This document shows, in pieces, positions 6,637-14,075 of a DNA stretch of 26,992 bases. Numbering within the stretch: position 1 is the first letter of the stretch; each line of letters begins with the position of its first letter. Both the position numbers and the translations under genes were made by a program. The stretch comes from Deltaproteobacteria bacterium (GTDB lineage Bacteria > Myxococcota_A > UBA9160 > PR03), in contig JAGSPS010000042.1 in the NCBI GenBank assembly GCA_018262315.1, positions 1 through 26,992 of the forward strand, written 5' to 3'. The notes below the pieces were generated by a model that worked only from the letters and a program-made list of their open reading frames with translations, did no database searches and was not told the DNA's origin.

Positions 6637-7967
6637 AGATCCTGCTGGTCGGCATGAACCACCGCACGGCGCCCGTCGAGGTGCGCGAACGCTTCGCCGT
6701 CGACGACCCGTTGCCGTGGCTCGTGAAGCTGGTGGCTGCGCCCGAGATCGAGGAGGCGGTGCTCATCTCCACCTGCAACCGCGTCGAGGTGATCGCCGCC
6801 GCGCCGAACCTCGACGCCGGCCGTCATCGCTTGCGTTCCTTCTTCCACCGCGATCTGGGGCAGGGGGCGCCGCTCGTGCATCAACAGTCGGAGAACGCAG
6901 TGCTCTACGAGCACGTCGGCGACGACGCGGTTCGCCACCTGTTCCGCGTCTCGGCCTCGATCGACTCGCTCGTCGTGGGCGAGCCCCAGATTCTCGGTCA
7001 GGTAAAGGAGGCGTATCGCCTCGCTGCCGAAGCTGGATTGTGCGGTCCGCTGCTGAACCGTCTCTTCGCGAGCGCCTTCGCGTCCGCCAAGCGCGTGCGC
7101 AGCGAGACGCAGATCGCGTCGCGGCCGGTTTCGGTGGCGCGCGTCGCGGTCGATCTCGCCCGGCAAATCTTCGAGACGCTCGAGGACAAGCGCGCGCTGC
7201 TCGTGGGCGCGGGCGAGATGAGCGAGGCGGCGCTCGTCGCGCTGCGCGGCGCGGGGCTCGCCGGGGTCGCGGTTGCGAATCGCACGCGCGAGCGAGCCGC
7301 CGAACTCGCCGCACGCTTCGGTGCCACGGCTCATGGGCTCGACGAGCTGCCGCAGTTGCTCGCCGCCTCGGACGTGGTGCTCACCTCGATCGGCGCCGAC
7401 CGCCCGCTGCTCGATGCGCCGCTCTTCGAAGCCGCGTTGCGAATGCGCCGCCGCCGTCCGATCTTCGCGATCGACCTCGGCGTCCCGCGCAACATCGATC
7501 CGGCCGTGAACCAGCTCGATGACGTCTACCTCTACGACGTCGACGATCTCGGCGGGGTCGCCGAAGCCAACGCCGAGGAGCGTCGCCGCGAGACGGTTCG
7601 CGCCGAAGCGATCGTGCAGGAAGAGGTCGAACGTTGGGGCGGCTGGCTCTCGGCGCTGCAGGCGGTGCCGACGATCCAGCGGCTGCGCGCGCGCGCCGAG
7701 TCGATCCGCCAGAGTGAACTCGACAAGGTCACGGCGAAGCTCGGGCTCGATGAAGCGCAGCAGCGCGGCGTCGAGGCGCTGACCCGCGCCGTCGTGAACA
7801 AGCTGCTGCACGCGCCGGTGTCGCGGTTGCGCGAGCAGGCCGAGCGCGACGACGGGCTCGCCTACCTCGAAGCGGCGAAGGTGCTCTTCGCCCTCGACGA
7901 TCCCACGGCACCCGGCGCCGACGCCGATGCAGGCGCCAAACCCGGCGGCAGCGAGCCGTCCTCGTGA
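6633..7967 (+). CDS. hemA: Glutamyl-tRNA reductase
   Basis: HemA reduces glutamyl-tRNA(Glu) with NADPH to glutamate-1-semialdehyde, the first committed step of the C5 route to tetrapyrroles. The 444-residue protein has the N-terminal catalytic domain (GMNHRTAPVEVRERFA; nucleophile Cys48 in ISTCNRVEV), the SLVVGEPQILGQVKEAY block, the NADP-binding Rossmann domain (LLVGAGEMSEAAL, about residues 190-202) and the C-terminal helical dimerisation domain. It starts at the ATG overlapping the hemX-like stop. A Pro/Ala/Gly-rich tail ends inside the start of hemC. No hemL (the next enzyme) occurs in the window. Confidence 0.97.
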   Translation: MKILLVGMNHRTAPVEVRERFAVDDPLPWLVKLVAAPEIEEAVLISTCNRVEVIAAAPNLDAGRHRLRSFFHRDLGQGAPLVHQQSENAVLYEHVGDDAVRHLFRVSASIDSLVVGEPQILGQVKEAYRLAAEAGLCGPLLNRLFASAFASAKRVRSETQIASRPVSVARVAVDLARQIFETLEDKRALLVGAGEMSEAALVALRGAGLAGVAVANRTRERAAELAARFGATAHGLDELPQLLAASDVVLTSIGADRPLLDAPLFEAALRMRRRRPIFAIDLGVPRNIDPAVNQLDDVYLYDVDDLGGVAEANAEERRRETVRAEAIVQEEVERWGGWLSALQAVPTIQRLRARAESIRQSELDKVTAKLGLDEAQQRGVEALTRAVVNKLLHAPVSRLREQAERDDGLAYLEAAKVLFALDDPTAPGADADAGAKPGGSEPSS

Positions 7968-8890
7968 AGCGCCTGCGCCTCGCGACGCGCGGCAGCCAGC
8001 TCGCACTGGGACAATCGGGCTGGGTGGCGCGACGCGTCGAGGAGAAGCTCGGCGTCGCGGTCGAGCTGGTGACCGTGCGCACCAGTGGCGACCGCCTCGC
8101 CGACGTGTCGCTGGCGAAGATCGGCGGCAAGGGACTCTTCGTGAAGGAAATCGAGGAAGCATTGCTCGACGGCCGCGCCGACCTCGCCGTGCACAGCGCG
8201 AAGGATCTGCCCGCGCGGATTGCCGAAGGGCTCGTGCTGGCCGCGTTTCCGGAGCGAGCCGACCCGCGCGACGCGCTGGTGGCGCGCGCATCCGGCACGC
8301 GTCTGCTCGGCCTGCCGATCGGCGCGCGCGTCGGCACCGGCTCTGCGCGCCGTCGCGCGCAGCTCCTCGCGCTGCGCCCGGACTTCGACGTCGTCGCGCT
8401 GCGCGGCAACGTCACGACGCGCCTCGACCGCCTCGCCGAGCGCCGCTTCGACGCCGTGCTGCTCGCGTGCGCCGGGCTCGATCGCCTGGAGCTCGGTGCG
8501 CGCATCCACGAGCGCGTGTCGGCGAGCCTGATGCTCCCGGCGGTCGGGCAGGGCGTGCTCGCGATCGAGGCGCGCGGCGGCGAAGCGCTGGCCAGCGATC
8601 TCGCTGCGCTCAGCGATCCGCCCTGCGCGCGCGCAATCGCCGCCGAGCGCTCCTTCCTCGCGCGCCTCGAAGGTGACTGCAACGTGCCGCTGGCGGGGTT
8701 CGCGGAGCCGGCGCCGGACGGCGGTCTGCGGCTGCGCGGGATGGTGGTCAGCGCGAACGGCGCGCGCGTCGCGCGCGCGGAAGCCTCGGGCGCGAGTCCA
8801 GAGCAGCTCGGGATCGACGTGGCGGAGGCCGTGCTCGCGAATGGCGGAGACGCGATCCTCGCCGAACTCCGCCGCGAGGCCGCGTCGTGA
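7964..8890 (+). CDS. hemC: Hydroxymethylbilane synthase (porphobilinogen deaminase)
   Basis: HemC condenses four porphobilinogen molecules into hydroxymethylbilane. At 308 residues it has normal length. It opens with LRLATRGSQLALGQ and has IGGKGLFVKEIEEALLDG, with AVHSAKDLP carrying the catalytic Asp, and the Arg-rich cofactor-binding stretch GTGSARRRAQLLALRP. The dipyrromethane cofactor should be attached to Cys239 in LEGDCNVPLAG. The usual motif there is GGCxxPxG, so the DCNVP variant is slightly unusual but keeps the Cys. The GTG start overlaps the hemA stop by four bases. Confidence 0.97.
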   Translation: MKRLRLATRGSQLALGQSGWVARRVEEKLGVAVELVTVRTSGDRLADVSLAKIGGKGLFVKEIEEALLDGRADLAVHSAKDLPARIAEGLVLAAFPERADPRDALVARASGTRLLGLPIGARVGTGSARRRAQLLALRPDFDVVALRGNVTTRLDRLAERRFDAVLLACAGLDRLELGARIHERVSASLMLPAVGQGVLAIEARGGEALASDLAALSDPPCARAIAAERSFLARLEGDCNVPLAGFAEPAPDGGLRLRGMVVSANGARVARAEASGASPEQLGIDVAEAVLANGGDAILAELRREAAS

Positions 8891-10437
8891 GCGACACGCC
8901 GCGCGGTCGGGTGTTGCTCGTCGGCGCCGGCCCCGGCGACCCGGACCTGATTACGCTGCGCGGCGCCGAAGCGCTGCGCCGCGCCGACGTCGTCGTCTAC
9001 GACTCGCTGGTCGCGCGCGAATTGCTGGACCTCGTGCCCACCCACGCCGAGCGCATCGACGCCGGCAAGCGCAGCCACGAAACGCCCGTGAGTATGCAGG
9101 AGGCGATCAACGAAGTGCTCGTCGCGCGCGCGCGCGCGGGCCTCGTCGTGGTGCGGCTCAAGGGCGGTGACGCTTTCGTGTTCGGTCGCGGCGGCGAGGA
9201 GGCGAGCGCCTGTCGCGAGGCCGGCGTGGCCTTCGAAGTGGTGCCGGGCGTCACCTCGGCGCTGGCCGCGCCCGCCTTCGCCGGCATCCCCGTGACGGAT
9301 CGGCGCTACGCCGGGTCGTTCGCCGTCGTCACCGGACACCGCGATCCCGGCCGCCCGTGGACGTCGATCCGCTGGGACAAGCTCGCGACGGGCGTCGACA
9401 CGCTCGTCGTCGTGATGGGGATGCGCAATCTCGAGAAGATCGTCGAGGCGCTGCTGGCGCACGGGCGCGCCCCCGAGACGCCCGCCGCCGTCGTGATGGA
9501 AGGCGGCACCCCGCGCCAACGGGTCGTCGAGGCGCCGCTCGCGGAGCTGGCGAAACGGGTCCGCGAGGCGGAACTGGCGGCGCCCGCGGTGATCGTGGTG
9601 GGCGACGTCGTGCGGCTGCGTGCGCAGCTCGCCTGGTGGGAGTCCGGTCCGCTCTTCGGCAAACGCGTGCTGGTGACGCGCGCAGCGGATCAGGCCGCAG
9701 ACCTGGTCGCCGTGCTGCGCGAAGCGGGCGCCGAAGCGGCGTGCGTGCCGATGTCCGAGACGAGGGCCTTCGACGACGACCGCTTCGCCCCGGCGCTGCG
9801 CGCGCTCGATCAATACGACGCGATCGTCTTCACCAGTGCGAACGCGGTGCGCGCGCTCGGTGAACGACTCGTCGCGCTCGGCCGGCCGCCCGCGCAGTTG
9901 CGCACGCGCGTGCTTTGCGTGGGGCCTGGCACCGCCAGCGCGGCGCGCCGCGCGGGATTCGCAGCGCCCGAAGTGCCGGCCTCGCGCTACGACGCCGAAT
10001 CGCTCGCGCGGGCCGTGCGCGACGTGCTGCCGCCCGCCGGTCGCCGCTTCCTGTTCCCGTGCGGGTCGCTCTCGCGACCGACCTTGCCGCAGAGCCTGCG
10101 CGAGGCCGGCGCTCGCGTCGACGAGGTGATCGGGTACGCGACGGCGCCGGCGGAGGTGGACGTTGCGCAGCTCCGCGCCACGCTGGTGGCGGGTGAGCTC
10201 GACGCGCTCACCTTCGCGAGTCCGTCGGCGGTGCGCCGCTTTGCCGCGTGCCTCGACGAAGCGTCCCGCGCGGCGGCGTCGCGCGCGGTGGTCGCGGCGA
10301 TCGGCACGGTGACGGCGGAAGCGCTCGGCGAAGTCGGGTTGCCCGCGCAGGTGGTTCCCGAGCGCGCCGGTGCGCGCGCGCTGGTCGAGGCGCTGGCCCG
10401 ACACTTTGCGGCGCGTGCGCGAGGAGACGAAACATGA
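8887..10437 (+). CDS. cobA-hemD: Fused uroporphyrinogen-III C-methyltransferase / uroporphyrinogen-III synthase
   Basis: This is a 516-residue bifunctional protein. Residues 1 to about 250 form the SAM-dependent uroporphyrinogen-III methyltransferase that makes precorrin-2: VGAGPGDPDLITLRGAE, VVRLKGGDAFVFGRGGEE, VVPGVTSALAAPAFAGIPVT and VVMGMRNL. From about residue 258 (GKRVLVTRA) to the end is a uroporphyrinogen-III synthase, with FTSANAVRAL, VGPGTASAARRAG, LFPCGSLSRPTLP and LTFASPSAVRRF. Together they close hydroxymethylbilane into uroporphyrinogen III and divert part of it towards sirohaem or cobalamin. The linker is short. The GTG start overlaps hemC (GTGA) and the stop overlaps hemB (ATGA). 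Such fusions are known in several bacterial groups. Confidence 0.95.
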   Translation: MSDTPRGRVLLVGAGPGDPDLITLRGAEALRRADVVVYDSLVARELLDLVPTHAERIDAGKRSHETPVSMQEAINEVLVARARAGLVVVRLKGGDAFVFGRGGEEASACREAGVAFEVVPGVTSALAAPAFAGIPVTDRRYAGSFAVVTGHRDPGRPWTSIRWDKLATGVDTLVVVMGMRNLEKIVEALLAHGRAPETPAAVVMEGGTPRQRVVEAPLAELAKRVREAELAAPAVIVVGDVVRLRAQLAWWESGPLFGKRVLVTRAADQAADLVAVLREAGAEAACVPMSETRAFDDDRFAPALRALDQYDAIVFTSANAVRALGERLVALGRPPAQLRTRVLCVGPGTASAARRAGFAAPEVPASRYDAESLARAVRDVLPPAGRRFLFPCGSLSRPTLPQSLREAGARVDEVIGYATAPAEVDVAQLRATLVAGELDALTFASPSAVRRFAACLDEASRAAASRAVVAAIGTVTAEALGEVGLPAQVVPERAGARALVEALARHFAARARGDET

Positions 10438-11408
10438 GTTTTCCCAGCGTGCGGATGCGGCGGCTGCGACGCTCCGAAGCGTTGCGCCGGCTGGTGCGCG
10501 AGACGCGCCTGTCGCGCGACGACCTGGTGCTCCCGCTCTTCGCCGTGCCCGGCAGCGGCGTGCGCGAAGCGGTCGGGTCGATGCCCGGCGTGTTCCGGCT
10601 CTCGGCCGATCAGATCGCCGAGGAGGCGAAGGCCGTCGCGGATCTCGGCATTCCCGCCGTCATCCTGTTCGGCATTCCGGAGCAGAAGGACGCGCGCGGT
10701 TCGGGCGCCGACGCAGCGGATGGCATCGTGCAGCGCGCGGTCGCCGCGGCGAAGCGCGCCGCGCCAGAGCTGTGCGTCATCACCGACGTCTGCCTCTGCG
10801 AGTACACCGATCACGGGCACTGCGGTCTGCTCGACGGCGAGGAAGTCGCCAACGACCCGAGCGTCGAGCGCCTCGCCGCGACGGCGCTCTCGCACGCGCG
10901 CGCTGGCGCCGACGTGGTGGCGCCCTCGGACATGATGGACGGTCGCGTCGCCGCGATCCGGGCCAGCCTCGACGCCGCGCACTTCGAGTCGACCCCGATC
11001 CTCGCCTATGCCGCCAAGTACGCCAGCGCGTTCTACGGCCCGTTCCGCGAAGCCGCCGAGAGCACGCCAGCCTTCGGCGATCGCCGCGGCTACCAGATGG
11101 ACCCGCCCAACCAGCGCGAAGCGCTGCGCGAGATGAAGCTCGATCTCGAGGAGGGCGCCGACATCCTGATGGTGAAGCCGGCGCTCCCGTACCTCGACGT
11201 GCTCGCCGCAGCGCGCCGGCGCTTCGACGTCCCGCTCGCCGCCTATCACGTATCGGGCGAGTACGCGATGCTGATGGCCGCCGCCGAGCGCGGCTGGCTC
11301 GACGGGCCGCGTGCGATGCTGGAATCGCTCGTCGCAATCAAGCGCGCCGGAGCCGACTTCATCCTGACCTACGCAGCCAAGGAGATCGCGGCACGTCTGG
11401 CGTCGTGA
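10434..11408 (+). CDS. hemB: Delta-aminolevulinic acid dehydratase (porphobilinogen synthase)
   Basis: HemB joins two 5-aminolevulinate molecules to porphobilinogen. The 324-residue protein has the zinc-type active-site cysteines in DVCLCEYTDHGHCG, the two active-site lysines in YAAKYASAFYGPFR and ILMVKPALPYLDV, and the family signature around YQMDPPNQREALRE. GAGGAGA at 10420-10426 precedes the ATG, which overlaps the cobA-hemD stop. Its last 40 bases are also crossed, antisense, by the read-through frame of the LLM gene. Confidence 0.97.
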   Translation: MSFPSVRMRRLRRSEALRRLVRETRLSRDDLVLPLFAVPGSGVREAVGSMPGVFRLSADQIAEEAKAVADLGIPAVILFGIPEQKDARGSGADAADGIVQRAVAAAKRAAPELCVITDVCLCEYTDHGHCGLLDGEEVANDPSVERLAATALSHARAGADVVAPSDMMDGRVAAIRASLDAAHFESTPILAYAAKYASAFYGPFREAAESTPAFGDRRGYQMDPPNQREALREMKLDLEEGADILMVKPALPYLDVLAAARRRFDVPLAAYHVSGEYAMLMAAAERGWLDGPRAMLESLVAIKRAGADFILTYAAKEIAARLAS

Positions 11409-12703
11409 ACGCCGCAAGAGGAAATCGCATGGCGCTCGTCTACAAGGTGATCGAGACCAGCAACGTCGCGGACGACGAACTCGAGAGGATCCTCAACGAG
11501 TGGGTCGCGCAGGGCTGGAACTTCGAGGGCTTCCACTTCGCGATGCGCGAGAACTCGAAGCGCCCCGCGATGGCGTTCGTGACCTTCACGCGCGAGGGGT
11601 AGCAAGGCTGAGAGCCTGAGAAAAAATCCCCTCGGTCGCATCGCTTGCGGCGGCGGGCCATCTGCTGCGTTGCTCCTCCTCGCCATATCCCGATATGACT
11701 CGTCGTCGCGCCTTGCAGCTGGCCCACCGGCGCTGCGCGCCGCAGCGTCCTGGACGGGGGTCGCGAAGTCGCGGATCCGTTCGAGTGACGCGCGACGCTC
11801 GCGTTCCCCGGTTCGCGACGCCGGCCGCACCACCAGGTGATTCATCCCGAGTGTCTCCTGGTACTGCGCGATCCGTTCCTCGACCTCGCCGCGCTCGCCC
11901 ACGATCACACGGTCCGACGCGGCACCGGCTGCGCGCGCAGCGATCGCCCCGTGCGCACGCGCCGCGATCGCCGCGAACTCTGCGTCCACCGCCTCGCGCA
12001 CGCGGCGGGCTTCCGCGCCGTCGGCCGCGGCGTGCACCGTCCGCATCACCGCGACCGGCAGCGAATTCCGCGCGACGCCCGACGGCAACTGCGCGGCGTG
12101 TGCTGCAAAATTCTCGACGAGCGTCGCGAAGCTCTCGATCGGCGAGGCGAGATAGGGCAATCCGCGCCGCGCAGCCTGGCGGAGTCCCTTCGGGCCGAAC
12201 GCGGCGACCCAGATCGGTGGGTGGGGTCGCTGGACCGGCTGCAGCGCAGACGAGGACTCGTCCGCGCCGCGCGGCTTCCCGCTCCAGGCCGCGAGGATCG
12301 CGTCGAGCGCGTCGTCGAAGCGGTCGCGCTTGTCGCGCGGCTCGATCCCGAACGCCTTGAACATCGCGGACTCGAAGCCCCTGCCCACGCCGAGGATGGC
12401 GCGGCCGGCCGAGAGCTGGTCGAGCGTCGCAACTTCCGCGGCCACGCGCAGCGGCTCGTGGATCGAGATCAGCAGCGACGTGGTGCCGAGACGCACGCGC
12501 CGCGTGAGCGCGGCGAGCGCGGCGAGCGCGACGATCGGCGAGGCGGTGGCGCCGGGTCGCAGGTGCCCTTCGGGCAGCCAGATCGAATCGAAGTCGTTCG
12601 CGTCGGCCCACACCGCGAGATCCGCGGTCGCACGCCACGAGCGCGCGTCGAGCGGTCCGCCGAGCGCGAGACCGAGGCGCAGGGGACGGAGATTGGCGGG
12701 CAC
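11369..12703 (-). CDS. LLM-class flavin-dependent oxidoreductase with a read-through C-terminus
   Basis: Residues 1 to about 320 form a bacterial-luciferase-like (LLM) domain using reduced flavin or F420: LGLALGGPLDARSW, ANDFDSIWLPEGHLRPG, RVRLGTTSLLISIHEPLRVAAEVATLDQLS with GRAILGVGRGFE, and PHPPIWVAAFGPKGLR. Family members normally end soon after the helix ASLERIRDFATPV. Here no stop follows. The frame enters the palindromic element at 11655-11725 and continues about 120 residues antisense across the DUF4177 gene into the 3' end of hemB, giving 444 residues in all. The extra tail is almost certainly not an ancestral domain. The GTG at 12703 is 43 bases after the ABC1 gene, with no clear ribosome-binding site. 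The substrate is unknown. Confidence 0.75.
   Translation of the reverse strand: MPANLRPLRLGLALGGPLDARSWRATADLAVWADANDFDSIWLPEGHLRPGATASPIVALAALAALTRRVRLGTTSLLISIHEPLRVAAEVATLDQLSAGRAILGVGRGFESAMFKAFGIEPRDKRDRFDDALDAILAAWSGKPRGADESSSALQPVQRPHPPIWVAAFGPKGLRQAARRGLPYLASPIESFATLVENFAAHAAQLPSGVARNSLPVAVMRTVHAAADGAEARRVREAVDAEFAAIAARAHGAIAARAAGAASDRVIVGERGEVEERIAQYQETLGMNHLVVRPASRTGERERRASLERIRDFATPVQDAAARSAGGPAARRDDESYRDMARRSNAADGPPPQAMRPRGFFLRLSALLPLAREGHERHRGALRVLAHREVEALEVPALRDPLVEDPLEFVVRDVAGLDHLVDERHAISSCGVHDARRAAISLAA
11429..11602 (+). CDS. DUF4177-like small protein
   Basis: A 57-residue protein begins MALVYKVIETSNVADDELE and continues with RILNEWVAQGWNFEGFHF. This is the beta strand/helix/strand layout, with the conserved 'LNEW..QGW' core, that I associate with DUF4177. 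The ATG has AGAGGA at 11417-11422 and lies 20 bases after hemB, so it is probably the last gene of the haem operon. The function is unknown. The whole gene is covered on the other strand by the extended frame of the LLM oxidoreductase gene; the recognisable fold and ribosome-binding site show that the plus strand is the coding one here. Confidence 0.75.
   Translation: MALVYKVIETSNVADDELERILNEWVAQGWNFEGFHFAMRENSKRPAMAFVTFTREG
11655..11725. repeat. 71-bp imperfect palindromic element
   Basis: The outer arms GGGCCATCTGC (11655-11665) and GCAGCTGGCCC (11715-11725) pair with one mismatch. The centre CATATCCCGATATG (11684-11697) is a perfect 6-bp inverted repeat around CC. The inner arms are similar triplet-like runs (CTCCTCCTCG and CTCGTCGTCG) and pair poorly. 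A short hairpin AGGCT-GAG-AGCCT (11605-11617) and a run of six A lie on the left side and may belong to the same unit. The shape suggests a dispersed REP- or MITE-like repeat, but only one copy is in the window. Confidence 0.55.
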
Positions 12704-12746
12704 GTCATTCTGAATTTCGCTCGGCTTCGGCTCGCTGCGCGCCCGC

Positions 12747-14071
12747 TCAGCGGGCCTGCGAGCCGACGATGTAGGGGAACACGATCAACATCGGATCGAC
12801 GCCCGCGTCGAGTCGACGCGCGAGACCCGAGAGCAGGCCGAGGGTGCGGCCGAGCAGGACCATGTGACTCGGGATGCGCACGAGCGGGTTGGCGCGCACC
12901 GTCGCGAGCAGTTCTTCGCCGATCGCTTCGAGGCGTTCGGGGCCGAGCGAACCGGTCGTCGCCAGCTCTCGGGCGATTTCGAGCCCGACGCTCGAGAGCG
13001 CCACCAGCCCGTCGCGGGAGCCGTTGCGCGCGGCAAAGCCGAGCGACTCGAGGACGATCGCCATCTCCTGGGGGTCGCGGCGCAGCAGCGCCAGCAGGAG
13101 CGCGAGCATCTGCGCCCGAAAGTCGCTGGGCAGTTGCTTGGCGAGGCCCCAGTCGAGCAGCACGAGGCGCGGTCCGCGGGGCTCGACGAGCAGGTTGCCG
13201 GGATGCGGATCCGCCTGGAAGAAGCCGTGCACCAGCACCTGTTCACACCACGCTTCGACGAGCGTGCGCATCACGCGATCGATGTCGACGCCCGCGGCAT
13301 CGAGCGCGGCGCGGTCGGTGATCTTGATACCGTCGCTGAACTCCATCACCAACACACGGCGTGTGGTGAACTCGCGGACCACACGCGGCACGTGGATGTC
13401 GTCGCGTTTGGCAAAGAGTCGTGCGGCGCGCTCGGCGTGGTTCGCTTCCGAGAGGAAGTCGAGTTCGCGCGGGACGTAGCGACCCATCTCGTCGACGAGC
13501 GCGCTCAGGTCGAAGTCGCCTTCGAGCCAGTCGATGGCCCGGAACAGCGCGCGGAGGTTGGCGAGGTCGCTCTCGACCAGCGCGGCGATCTCTCGGGGTA
13601 CTGCACCTTCACCGCGACGCGCCGCCCGTCGTGCAACACCGCCTCATGGACCTGCGCAAGCGACGCCGACGCGATCGGGCGCGGCTCGAAGCGCGCGAAG
13701 AGCGCTTCGAGCGGGCGACCGAGTTCGGTTTCGACGACGCGCCGTACGACGGGCAATTCGCGCGGCGGCACGCGGTCCTGCAGGCGCTCGAGCACTTCGA
13801 CCCACTCCCGCGGCATCAGGTCGGCGCGCGCGCCGATGTACTGGCAGCCCTTCAGGATCAGGCCTCCCAGTTCGACGGCGGCGTCGTACACCGTCTCCGC
13901 GCTCTCGCGGTGGAAGCGGCTCCAGCGGCCCCGCATCTGCTCGCGCGGGATTCCGCGCTGCAGCACCTGGTTGGTCTTGAGGCCGAGATAGACGCGACCC
14001 ACCGTGACGCCGATCCGTCGCACGCGCTCGATGCGCTGCTGGGCGGCGAAGAGCGGCGCGGCGAGCGACAC
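12747..14071 (-). pseudogene. ABC1/AarF/UbiB-family atypical kinase, frameshifted
   Basis: Two minus-strand frames together encode one ABC1 kinase of about 440 residues. The first (from GTG 14071) carries LKGCQYIGARADLMP (the KxGQ-region motif, here KGCQ), ERLQDRVPPRELP, the Ala-rich loop IASASLAQVHEAVL and the catalytic Lys in VAVKVQYPE. The second resumes with DEMGRYVPRELDFLSEA, then FFQADPHPGNLLV and LLDWGLAKQLP. They are joined if one TC is removed from TCTCTC at 13589-13594: the reading then becomes YPEIAALVESDLANLRAL. As written, the first frame ends at 13505. The total of 1325 bases is 441 codons plus 2, as expected for a 2-base insertion. Family members support quinone synthesis or lipid homeostasis. 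A fresh mutation or a sequencing error are both possible. Confidence 0.85.
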
Positions 14072-14075
14072 GGTT

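Noticed and set aside
7729..10404. An 891-codon open frame on the minus strand over hemC and cobA-hemD
   Set aside because: It is the antisense shadow of strongly conserved genes. Its product is Arg/His-rich with no domain, as expected from high-G+C third positions.
11605..11626. The hairpin AGGCT-GAG-AGCCT followed by six A, as a terminator of the haem operon
   Set aside because: On the plus strand the run is A, not T; on the minus strand the T-run precedes the hairpin. Neither direction gives an intrinsic terminator.
11655..11725. An insertion sequence
   Set aside because: There is no transposase frame and no flanking duplication that I could see. The unit is far too short to be autonomous.
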